NCBI RefSeq assembly: GCF_029633865.1
Contig: NC_079213.1
Coordinates: 102,386,923-102,450,922 of the forward strand
Length of the DNA: 64,000 bases
Direction of reading: 5' to 3'
From: Lampris incognitus
Lineage: Eukaryota; Chordata; Actinopteri; Lampriformes; Lampridae
Shown here: positions 54,400 to 64,000 of the stretch, piece after piece
Layout of the letters: the number at the start of each line of letters is the position of its first letter
Numbering within the stretch: position 1 is the first letter of the stretch
Notes under the pieces: model-generated
The model's input: only the letters and a program-made list of their open reading frames with translations
Database searches by the model: none
Told to the model about the DNA's origin: nothing
Program-made: the position numbers and the translations under genes

Positions 54400-57021
54400 C
54401 TCTAACCCAGCCACTGAGGATGCACAAGCCAGTGCATCCTTAGTGCCAGTCCAAAGCCCGGACAAATGGGGAGGGTTGCGTCAGGAAGGGCATCCGGCGT
54501 AAAATCTTTGCCAAATCAAATATGCGGATCATAAATAAGACTTACATACCGGATCGGTCGAGGCCCGGGTTACCAACGACCGCCACCGGTACTGTTAACC
54601 AGCAGGGTGTCGGTGGAAACTATGCTACTGTTGGGCGAAGGAGAAGGAGAGGGGGAAAGCATGTCCAGAGGCAGCTAGAGAGAAGGAAGGGTAGGCATGT
54701 GGAGGGGAGAGTTGGAACTTTGAATGTTGGCACTATGACTGGTAAAGGGAGAGAGCTGGCTGACATGATGGAAAGAAGAAAGGTAGGCATACTGTGTGTG
54801 CAAGAGACCAGGTGGAAGGGGAGTAAGGCCAGGAGTATCGGAGGTGGGTTCAAACTCTTCTACCATGGTGTGAATGGGAGGAGAAATGGGGTAGGGGTAA
54901 TTCTGAAGGAAGAGTATGTCAAGAGCGTGCTGGAGGTGAAGAGAGTGTCAGACAGAGTGATGAGTATGAAGCTGGAAATTGAAGGTTTATTGCTGAATGT
55001 TATCAGCGCATATGCCCCGCAAGTTGGGTGTGAGATGGATGAAAAAGAAGAATTCTGGAATGAGTTGGACGACATGGTGGAGAGGGTACCCAAGGAGGAG
55101 AGAGTGGTGATTGGAGCGGACTTCAATGGACATGTTGGTGAAGGGAACAGAGGTAATGAGGAGGTGATGGGAAGGTATGGAGTCAAGAAGAGAAATGTGG
55201 AAGGACAGATGGTGGTCGATTTTGCGAAAAGGATGGAAATGGCTGTGGTGAATACATATTTCAAGAAGAGGGAGGAACACAGGGTGACGTACAAGAGTGG
55301 AGGAAAGTGCACACAGGTGGACTATATCTTATGTAGAAGGCACCATCTAAAAGGGATTGGAGACTGCAAGGTGGTGACAGGGGAGAGCGTAGCTAGGCAG
55401 CATTGGATGGTGGTCTGTAGGATGACTTTGGAGACCAAGAAGAGGAAGCGAGTGAAGACACAGCCGAAGATCAAATGGTGGAAGTTGAAGAAGGAAGACT
55501 GTTGTGTGGAGTTCAGGCAGGAGTTAAGACAGGCACTGGGTGGTAGTGAAGAGTTGCCAGATGGCTGGAAAACCACTGCAGAAATAGTGAGGGAGACAGC
55601 TAGGAAGGTACTTGGTGTGTCATCAGGACAGAGGAAGGAAGACAAGGAGACTTGGTGGTGGAATGAGGAAGTACAGCAAATTATACAGAGGAAAAGGTTG
55701 GCAAAGAAGAAGTGGGATAGTCAGAGAGATGAAGAAAGTAGACAGGAGTACAAGGAGATGCAGCGTAAAACAAAGAGAGAGGTGGCAAAGTCAAAGGAAA
55801 AGGCGTATGGTGAGTTGTATGACAGATTAGACACTAAGGAAGGAGAAAAGGACTTGTACCGATTGGCTAGACAGAGGGACCGAGCTGCAAAGGATGTGCA
55901 GCAAGTTAGGGCGATCAAGGATAGAGATGGAAATGTGCTGACAAGCGAGGAGAGTGTGCTAAGAAGGTGGAAGGAATACTTTGAGGGGCTGATGAATGAA
56001 GAAAATGAGAGAGAGAGAAGGTTGGATGATGTAGGGATAGTGAATCAGGAAGTTCAGCGGATTAGCAAGGAGGAAGTGAGGGCAGCAATGAAGAGGATGA
56101 AGAATGGAAAGGCAGTTGGTCCTGATGACATACCTGTGGAGGCATGGAGATGTTTAGGAGAGATGGCAGTGGAGTTTTTAACTAGATTGTTTAACACAAT
56201 CCTGGAAAGTGAGAGGATGCCTGAGGAGTGGAGAAGAAGCATACTGGTACCGATTTTCAAGAACAAGGGCGATGTGCAGAACTGTAACAACTACAGAGGT
56301 ATAAAGTTGATCAGCCACAGCATGAAGATTTGGGAAAGAGTAATAGAAGCTAGGTTAAGAGGAGAGGTGACGATCAGCGAGCAGCAGTATGGTTTCATGT
56401 CACGAAAGAGCACCACAGATGCGATGTTTGCTTTGAGAATGTTGATTGAGAAGTATAGAGAAGGCCAGAAAGAGTTGCATTGTGTCTTTGTAGATTTAGA
56501 GAAAGCTTATGACAGAGTGCCGAGAGAGGAGGTTTGGTATTGTATGAGGAAGTCTGGAGTTGCAGAGAAGTATGTAGGAGTGGTGCAGGATACGTATGAG
56601 GGAAGTGTGACAATGGTGAGGTGTGCGGTTGGAATGACAGATGGGTTCAAGGTGGAGGTGGGATTACATCAAGGATCGGCTCTGAGCCCTTTCTTGTTTG
56701 CAATGGTGATGGACAGGTTGACGGACAAGATCAGGCAGGAGTCTCCATGGACGATGATGTTCGCGAATGACATTGTGATCTGTAGCGAGAGTAGGGTGCA
56801 GGTTGAGGAGAGCCTGGAGAGGTGGAGGTATGCACTGGAGAGAAGAGGAATGAAAGTCAGTAGGAGCAAGAGGGAATACCTATGCGTGAATGAGAGAGAG
56901 GACAGTGGAATGGTCAGGATGCAAGGAGTGGAGGTGACAAAGGCATTTGAGTTTAAATACTTGGGGTCAACTGTCCAAAGTAACGGCGAGTGCAGTAGAG
57001 AGGTGAAAAAGAGAGTGCAGG
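54400..57021 (+). mobile_element. RTE-clade LINE, long open frame, catalytic Asp changed, cut by L1
   Basis: Open from 54522 for about 833 of its own codons. Endonuclease: VGTLNVGTMTGKGRELADMM, ILCVQETRWKG, ISAYAPQVGC, GADFNGHVG, VDYILCRR. Reverse transcriptase: MKNGKAVGPDDIPVEAWR, YRGIKLISHSMKIWERVIE, QYGFMSRKSTTDAMFALR, VFVDLEKAYDRVPREEVWY, HQGSALSPFLF. The active-site box reads FANDIVI: codon AAT at 56766-56768 replaces the second catalytic Asp codon, so the enzyme should be inactive. The frame ends at KKRVQ (about 57019), where L1 sequence starts; the window's last bases look like its resumption. Confidence 0.9.
54522..57021 (+). pseudogene. RTE endonuclease-reverse transcriptase, truncated by L1 insertion
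   Basis: Coding part of the element above. The open frame continues for about ten codons into the L1 5' end before a stop at 57048-57050, so any product would be a chimeric, C-terminally truncated protein without the Cys-rich RTE tail. Start codon uncertain: the first ATG (54522) precedes the endonuclease by about 65 residues of Arg-rich sequence. Confidence 0.8.
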
Positions 57022-57189
57022 GGGGCGTGGCCGGGACGTCGAGGATGTAGGACACGTTTCTCTATTGCTCCTGAGTTAGTGACCAAATTTATATATTTAA
57101 TCTCGCTAAATCGTGCATGTCTTTGGTGGTCAAGCGTCTAAAGAGTCCTTTAAACGATTCACATTATATTTGAGGACTTTGAAGGTGAA

Positions 57190-58107
57190 ATGACACCTAA
57201 TCGACCGAAAACGGAGTCTGCAAGAGCAGGCCGCAATAAGCCTGCGCCCTCTCCTGAATCTGATCCGCTCCCAACATCGGGTGCTACAGCTAGTGCTGAC
57301 AGCATGACAGTACTGACCGCGGAAATGCTACAATCCATGATGGGCTCCCTCAAAACCGATATTTTCAGTAAGATTGACACTTCAGCTACCACTCTCAGAT
57401 CAGAGATGATACTGGTCAAAGACGAGCTTAAAAGATCTATCGAGAGGATCCAGAATAAACTCGACGCACATGGAGTCGTTTTATCGGAGCTGGAGCGCAG
57501 TGCTACAGATCACAGCACTCGGATTACCGAGCTAGAGGTGAACGTCGGCTCACTAACAACTAGGGTGACATACCTGGACAACAGATGCGAGGACCTGGAA
57601 GGTAGAATGCGGAGGAACAACATCCGTCTTCTGGGAATACCGGAGGGAGTGGAGGGCCCGCGACCGACAGAATTCGTAGCCGGGCTGCTTCAGGAGCTGC
57701 TCGGCCTGGATGAGAAGCCGCTGCTAGACCGGGCCCATCGCACCCTGCGGAGCCAACCCCAGGAGGGTGAACCTCCGCGACCATTTGTCATCAGGGTGCA
57801 TTTCTTTCACGTCCGGAACGACATGCTGAAGAGATCTGGAGATGCGTCTCCTCTCCTCTACAAGGGCAGAAGAGTCTCGATATTTCCGGACTACACCACG
57901 GCTGTGGCCAAGAAGCGGGCTAGCTTCGGAGATGTGAAGCGCCAGCTGCGCGCCTGTCCCGGCGTGAAGTATGGTCTCATCTACCCTGCGGTTCTGAGAC
58001 TGACCCTGCCGGACAGCTCCACACACAGGTTTGAGGACCCGGCTGTTGCGGCCGATTTCATCAAAAACAGGGTGAAAAAAGCTGTCATGCCACCGCCGGG
58101 TCTGTAG
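57190..58107 (+). CDS. L1 ORF1 protein (RNA-binding), 305 aa, intact
   Basis: Intact frame. N-terminal low-complexity Pro/Ser/Ala tract, then a coiled coil (about residues 75-145: LKRSIERIQNKLDAHGVVLS, ITELEVNVGSLTTRVTYLDN), then the RRM-like domain opening RRNNIRLLGIPEGVE, and the C-terminal domain with DRAHRTL, RRVSIFPDYT and VKYGLIYPAVLRLTL. Trimerising nucleic-acid chaperone packaging the LINE RNA (family knowledge). No stop, so this copy could still supply ORF1 protein. Confidence 0.92.
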   Translation: MTPNRPKTESARAGRNKPAPSPESDPLPTSGATASADSMTVLTAEMLQSMMGSLKTDIFSKIDTSATTLRSEMILVKDELKRSIERIQNKLDAHGVVLSELERSATDHSTRITELEVNVGSLTTRVTYLDNRCEDLEGRMRRNNIRLLGIPEGVEGPRPTEFVAGLLQELLGLDEKPLLDRAHRTLRSQPQEGEPPRPFVIRVHFFHVRNDMLKRSGDASPLLYKGRRVSIFPDYTTAVAKKRASFGDVKRQLRACPGVKYGLIYPAVLRLTLPDSSTHRFEDPAVAADFIKNRVKKAVMPPPGL

Positions 58108-58873
58108 CTCAAAATATCAGTTGGCTGGTCTGGTTAGCAGGCTAGTTAGCGGGCTAGCTGGTAGGCAGATTAGCTAGTGAAGTTAGTCTTGCAGTGCTCA
58201 TTGTTGACATTTGAACGCAGCTGTTTTTTTTATTTTCAGTACATGTTGGAGAGTGAAGCTAGCCTTGCAGTGCTCATTATTGACACTTGAATGTAGTGGG
58301 TTTTTTATTTTTATTTTCAATACATGTTGATGAGTATACAGCGGACTACTCACATTAAGGTGATATAATGTGGAGATATATTTTATTCCACTTACATTAC
58401 TGCCTACTATTTGTGTCATTCTCATTTCATTTTGTTTTGATCTGAGCTGCCTGCACTGCCAGTATTTGGTTGTTTACATGGTTGAAGTTCAATTTTGCCA
58501 CTTTATAGATTTTGTACCTCTCTTAACTGAGTTAGTTTTCCTCGGGTCCTAATGTTATTGGAGACCGACTTATGCACATTTGCTTTATTTTAGTTCAATG
58601 GTCACAAATCTCAGGTAGCTAAGAGTAAGCTAGCTAAGTTGGTATGCGTTGCTCTAAAGGTTTTTTGTATTTAGGGGTTTGCTTGCATCTCAGTTGGGGA
58701 GATGCTTCGGCAAGAGGGATTTTGTGGGAGGGTTTTTTTCCTTCTGTATTTGTGTTTTGTTTTCTTGTGTTTTGTCACTTGTTTTTGTTTTTTGAATTTG
58801 CACTATTGAGGTCAGCCAAAATATTTAATTTGCATTATGCCTTGTCCTTAACATGTCCTCTCTCTCTTAAGAC

Positions 58874-61800
58874 ATGACTCAGCCTGACGTAGCTCATCCT
58901 GCTGGAGGGAATGGTTTTAATTTTCTCACTTGGAATTGTAGGGGCATTAACAACCCAGTTAAACGCAGTAAGGTTCTCCACCACCTCCATCAGTTGAAAG
59001 CTCACATTATCTTCCTCCAAGAAACTCATCTCAAGGTATCACAACACTCAATACTTAGGTGCAGATGGGTGGGTCAGGTGTTCCATTCCTCATTTCAGAG
59101 TAGGTCAAGAGGGGTGGCTATCTTACTTCACAAATCAGTACCTTTTACATGTTCTAATGTGATAGCTGATCCCAATGGTAGATATGTAATTGTCAGTGGT
59201 AGGTTATTCGATACGAAGGTGGTTCTTGTTAATGTTTATGGTCCTAATTGGGACAATGGTGATTTTTTCAAATCGGTTTTCTCCACACTCCCTGATATGT
59301 CCTCCCATATGCTGATCATAGGCGGTGACTTTAACTGTTGGTTGGACCCACATTTGGATCGATCCTCCACTAAATCTACTACTTTATCAACCTCAGCTGG
59401 GGTTGTCCGTACCTTTATGTCTGATTTCGCTGTTTCAGACCCTTGGAGAACATTTAATCCATCTGGGAGGGCATACTCTTTTTTCTCTTCGGTACACCAC
59501 ACTTTTACGCGCATAGACTACTTCCTTGTAGATGATAGACTTCTCCATTCCATAGCTTCGTGCTTATATAATCCAATTGTGGTTTCGGACCATGCCCCTG
59601 TCACTATGGGAGTAGTCTTTCAAACAGCTAATAATCAGAGACCGCCATGGCGGCTTAACACTCAATTACTCAGTAACGAAAATTTTATTAACTTTGCTTC
59701 GGCCCAAATTGACTTTTTTATGGATACAAATAGAACCCCAGGTATCTCTGCGTCTACCCTATGGGAAACTTTGAAAGCTTATCTTAGAGGTGAAATTATT
59801 TCCTACACCACATATGAGAACAAACTTAAAAAAGATAAATTGTCCATGCTAACACGCCGCATTGCCCAATTAGATAACGCATATTCCGTTTCACCATCTC
59901 CAGATATTTATAAGGAGCGCTTAACTTTGCAAGCAGAATTTGACACTTTGCTAACAGATCAAGTTACTGAGTTGCTTGTCAAGTCTAGGAGCACCTACTA
60001 TGAACAGGGAGACAAAGCCAGTAAGTCATTAGCACACAAGTTGCGTCAAGTTTCATCATCACTTCAAATTCCCAAAATTCATACATCATCCGGAATATCA
60101 TTAGACCCTAGGGAGATAAATGATGAGTTCAGAAGTTTCTACCAGTCTCTATATACTTCTGAAAGTGATGCTGATTTATCAGAATTTGATGACTTCTTCC
60201 ACTCCCTTGATGTACCTTTAGTCAACCAGGATTTGGTTAAAGAATTAGAACAACCAATCACTGTTGAAGAACTGTCTAGAGCTGTCAAATCCCTTCAATC
60301 CGGGAGAAGCCCAGGGCCTGACGGTTACTCGACAGAGTTTTATAAAAAGCTTTTCCCCAAAATAGCCCCTATTCTAATTGAAATGTATAATGAAGCATTT
60401 GTTAATGGTATTCTTCCACAGACTCTCACTCAAGCGACTATCTGTTTAATTCTTAAAAATAATAAAGACCCTCTTGAATGTGCATCATATCGTCCAATTA
60501 GCCTGTTAAATGTTGACTATAAGATTTTAGCCAAACTTCTGGCAACACGCCTGGAAACAGTTCTCCCATCGATTATCTCTCCTGATCAAACAGGATTTAT
60601 TAGAAATAGACATTCATTCTTCAATCTTAGGTGACTATTTAATATCATGTACAATTCCTCTGACACCAACACCTCGGAGGCCATTATATCCCTGGACGCG
60701 GAGAAGGCGTTTGACAGGGTGGAGTGGAAGTACCTTTTCTATACACTAAATAAATTCGGCTTTGGTTCAAAATTCACCACTTGGGTAAGACTTCTGTATG
60801 CGTCCCCCCAAGCCTCTGTCAGGACTAATAACACTCAGTCAGGCTGTTTCCCTCTGCAACGGTCAACACGCCAGGGTTGCCCTCTAAGCCCTTTATTGTT
60901 TGCTCTCACCATAGAACCCCTTGCAATAGCACTTCGTTCCAACCCTCTTATCAAAGGTATAGTTAGATACGGACATGAGCACAAGGTGTCTTTATATGCA
61001 GATGACTTATTGCTATACACATCTAATCTTTCTGTTTCTGTTCCTGCTGCCCTTGCTACTATTACATCCTTTGGTCATTTATCAGGGTATAAACTGAATC
61101 TCAGTAAAAGCGAATTGATGCCGCTTAATGTGACTGCGGAAAAATTCCCATTACATACCTTGCCATTCAAAGTTGCTCATAGTTGTTTCACTTATCTTGG
61201 TGTACAGGTCACGAGTCGATTTGAAAACCTTTTTCGGGCCAACTTTTCCTCGCTTTTAACCCGCACTAAGGATGATTTTGAACGCTGGTCAGTGATGCAC
61301 CTCTCTTTAGTAGCGAGAATTAATTCTGTTAAAATGAACACACTCCCTAAATTTTTATATCTCTTTCAGTGCCTACCGATTTTTCTTCCCAACACATTTT
61401 TCAAAAAAATAGACGGCCTAATTCTACCTTTCATATGGGATAAGAAGACTCCTAGGATACGAAAACAGCTCTTGCAGAGACCCAAGTCAGACGGAGGTAT
61501 GGCGCTACCAGATTTTAGATTTTATTATTGGGCGGCTAATCTTAGGGTCATTCAGTTCTGGTTGCGAGGTGGAGAGATGTCCCCGTCCCCAATTTGGTTA
61601 AAGATGGAAGCTGCTTCGTCTGTACCGGCATCATTGTCTTCCCTTGCTCACTCCTCCATTACAGGCCCTTATTCCTCTTTCACCAAGAATGTGTGTGTCA
61701 AAACAACATTGAGGATCTGGAATCAATTTAGACGCCATTTTGGGTTTCAGACAACCTCTCTTTCTGCTCCGGTGGCCTCGAACCCTGCTTTTGCCCCATC

Positions 61801-62701
61801 TATGGTTGATAGTGCTTTCTCAATATGGTCTAGTCTTGGTATAAAAAGGTTTAAAGATATCTACATTGACAATACATTTAGTACGTTTGAGCAACTAGCA
61901 GTTAAATTTGGTCTTCCCAGGCATAATTTTTTTAGATTTTTACAGATCCGGAGTTACGTCCGCAATTTGGATCCTCATTTCCCCACCCTTCCTGGTAAAA
62001 CACAGTTTGACACCTTTCTTACCCCGCTTCCCACTCTGAAAGGTACCTTGTCAATAATTTATAGACAAATTTGTTCTTTAAGAATTGCCTCACTTAATGA
62101 CATTAAATCCTCATGGGAGGAGGAACTGGGGGAGGGAATATCTGATGGGCTGTGGGAGAGGGCACTCGGAAGGGTACATACCTCTTCGGTCTGCGCCCGA
62201 CATGGTCTCATTCAATGCAAAATCATTCATAGGGCTCATTGGACCAAAGCGAGACTAGCGAAAATTTACAAAGACATAAATCCTAACTGTGTGAGGTGTA
62301 ACCAGTCTCCTGCTAATCATGTGCACATGTTTTGGTGTTGCTCATCTCTTGATGGTTTTTGGACAGATATTTTTAGCACACTTTCAGAAGTATGTGACAC
62401 ACAGATCAAGCCAGACCCTTTTATTGCGCTATTTGGGGTGCCCTCGCCCACATTGCAACTGACCAATATTAATAAGGATTTTATTGCCTTTGTTACCCTG
62501 TTGGCGAGACGATTGGTTTTGCTTAGTTGGAAATCCTCTGTACCCCCTTCTCATGCTCTTTGGATTAAGTATGTTTTAAATTGTATAAAGCTGGAAAAAA
62601 TTAGGCACACACTCAAAGGGTCCCTAAACAAATTCTGGGCAATGTGGACCCCCTTCTTTTCTTATGTTAAGCGACTTCATTTCCCTGTTATTCCAGAGTG
62701 A
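58874..62701 (+). pseudogene. L1 ORF2 (endonuclease-reverse transcriptase), 1,275 codons with one stop
   Basis: One frame from ATG 58874 to 62701, interrupted only by TGA at 60632-60634 (FNLR*LFNIMY), where Arg is expected: probably CGA to TGA. Endonuclease: FNFLTWNCRGINN, FLQETHLK, VNVYGPNWD, IIGGDFNCW, RIDYFLVDD, VVSDHAPVTM. Reverse transcriptase: LQSGRSPGPDGYSTEFYKKL, ASYRPISLLNVDYKILAKLL, QTGFIRNRHS, SLDAEKAFDRVEWKYLF, RQGCPLSPLLFALTIEP, SLYADDLLLY with both catalytic Asp present. C-terminal Cys/His segment CVRCNQSPANHVHMFWCC. Remarkably undamaged apart from the stop, hence recent. Confidence 0.93.
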
Positions 62702-62717
62702 TGTGTGTGTATATATA

Positions 62718-63914
62718 CACTACCGTTCAAAAGTTTGGGATCACCCAAACAATTTTGTGTTTTCCATGAAAAGTCACACTTATTCACCACCATATGTTGT
62801 GAAATGAATAGAAAATAGAGTCAAGACATTGACAAGGTTAGAAATAATGATTTGTATTTGAAATAAGATTTTTTTTACATCAAACTTTGCTTTCGTCAAA
62901 GAATCCTCCATTTGCAGCAATTACAGCATTGCAGACCTTTGGCATTCTAGCTGTTAATTTGTTGAGGTAATCTGGAGAAATTGCACCCCACGCTTCCAGA
63001 AGCAGCTCCCACAAGTTGGATTGGTTGGATGGGCACTTCTTTGAGCAGATTGAGTTTCTGGAGCATCACATTTGTGGGGTCAATTAAACGCTCAAAATGG
63101 CCAGAAAAAGAGAACTTTCATCTGAAACTCGACAGTCTATTCTTGTTCTTAGAAATGAAGGCTATTCCATGCGAGAAATTGCTAAGAAATTGAAGATTTC
63201 CTACACCGGTGTGTACTACTCCCTTCAGAGGACAGCACAAACAGGCTCTAACCAGAGTAGAAAAAGAAGTGGGAGGCCGCATTGCACAACTGAGCAAGAA
63301 GATAAGTACATTAGAGTCTCTAGTTTGAGAAACAGACGCCTCACAGGTCCCCAACTGGCATCTTCATTAAATAGTACCTGTTAGAGCCTGTTTGTGCTGT
63401 CCTCTGAAGGGAGTAGTACACACCGGTGTAGGAAATCTTCAATTTCTTAGCAATTTCTCGCATGGAATAGCCTTCATTTCTAAGAACAAGAATAGACTGT
63501 CGAGTTTCAGATGAAAGTTCTCTTTTTCTGGCCATTTTGAGCGTTTAATTGACCCCACAAATGTGATGCTCCAGAAACTCAATCTGCTCAAAGAAGTGCC
63601 CATCCAACCAATCCAACTTGTGGGAGCTGCTTCTGGAAGCGTGGGGTGCAATTTCTCCAGATTACCTCAACAAATTAACAGCTAGAATGCCAAAGGTCTG
63701 CAATGCTGTAATTGCTGCAAATGGAGGATTCTTTGACGAAAGCAAAGTTTGATGTAAAAAAAATCTTATTTCAAATACAAATCATTATTTCTAACCTTGT
63801 CAATGTCTTGACTCTATTTTCTATTCATTTCACAACATATGGTGGTGAATAAGTGTGACTTTTCATGGAAAACACAAAATTGTTTGGGTGATCCCAAACT
63901 TTTGAACGGTAGTG
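62718..63914. mobile_element. Foldback Tc1-like element, isomer 2, complete arms
   Basis: TA flanks at 62716-62717 and 63915-63916. Arms of about 535 bp (62718-63252 and 63380-63914) are near-perfect reverse complements around a 127-bp centre (63253-63379). Left arm plus centre encodes about 95 residues: MARKRELSSETRQSILVLRN, EIAKKLKISYTGVYYSLQRT (helix-turn-helix), QSRKRSGRPHCTTEQEDKYI (AT-hook-like GRP), then stops where a catalytic domain would begin. The right arm encodes the same start on the minus strand. Non-autonomous; would need a related Tc1 transposase. Confidence 0.95.
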
Positions 63915-64000
63915 TATATACATATTTTTTCCTTTTTATTGATGTCCTTGTTGGATGGAGGTGGGGGCGTGGCAAGCTCCGGTGATGAAGGAGGCAGGGT

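Larger units (their letters stand above)
57022..63991 (+). mobile_element. L1-type LINE, essentially full length, with nested foldback Tc1
   Basis: The 5' UTR starts about 57022 ('ggggcgtggccgggacgtcg'). ORF1 is at 57190-58107, followed by a 766-bp inter-ORF region holding a tandem pair of about 75 bp ('cttgcagtgctcatt' at about 58189 and 58264). ORF2 is at 58874-62701. The 3' UTR begins 62702, is interrupted by the foldback Tc1 (62718-63914) and seems to end about 63991. It has inserted into the RTE-type LINE. Confidence 0.88.

Overview
The window looks like nuclear DNA from a ray-finned fish, most likely an acanthomorph teleost. It carries two intron-rich vertebrate genes and a terminal exon of a probable third. 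These are embedded in a dense field of fish-type transposable elements: Tc1/mariner, hAT, PIF/Harbinger-like and pogo DNA elements, L1-, RTE- and L2-type LINEs, and at least two tRNA-derived SINE families. There are no operons, bacterial genes or CRISPR arrays. All splice sites I placed are GT-AG.

Host genes. (1) A short plus-strand coding exon at 5812-5961 resembles the coiled-coil C-terminus of SPATA1 (tentative). (2) ctbs (di-N-acetylchitobiase, a lysosomal GH18 enzyme) lies on the minus strand from 17533 to 8241, with seven exons encoding 360 residues and no lesion. (3) A complete vitellogenin lies on the plus strand from 32601 to 52157, with 33 coding exons and 1,689 residues. It has an N-terminal lipid-binding region, a serine-rich phosvitin segment, a von Willebrand type D region and a Cys-rich C-terminus. 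The order spata1(+)/ctbs(-)/vtg(+) fits the known vertebrate vitellogenin cluster neighbourhood. ctbs and vtg are head to head, separated by about 15 kb that is almost entirely transposon.

Layout. 1-5 kb: RTE-type LINE fragment, a long inverted repeat, a hAT-like MITE and a pogo-type transposase pseudogene with a PHD-like tail. 5-8 kb: SINEs, the probable spata1 exon, a duplicated hairpin unit. 8-17.6 kb: ctbs, with a Tc1 copy, a tandem repeat and nested MITEs in its introns. 17.8-32 kb: L1 ORF1 debris containing a piece of ctbs exon 2, a palindromic Tc1 foldback element, an L1 ORF2 fragment split by a SINE, two LINE 3' fragments, nested repeats, and an L2-type LINE split by a BED-finger hAT element. 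32.6-52.4 kb: vitellogenin, with Tc1, LINE and SINE insertions in its introns. 53.5-64 kb: L1 ORF1 debris, then an RTE-type LINE interrupted by a nearly full-length L1-type LINE, which itself carries a second foldback Tc1.

Naming used below: SINE-A has a head reading roughly 'gcgtagcggtctattccgt' and a B-box-like 'ggttcgaatcc'. SINE-B has the head 'ggcggcacggtggcgcagtg' and an ATGG-repeat tail. Repeat C contains 'gactgaagaggtcactta'. Repeat D contains 'gatgagaggcgaaacgtctt'. These labels are mine; I could not search a repeat library.

Most informative structures: the two foldback Tc1 copies carry the same 127-bp centre in opposite orientations; a ctbs exon-2 fragment is embedded between tandem L1 ORF1 copies; a 14-bp target duplication brackets an inverted mini-insertion inside a MITE; and the L1, RTE and Tc1 copies each retain long open frames inactivated by one or a few identifiable point changes.
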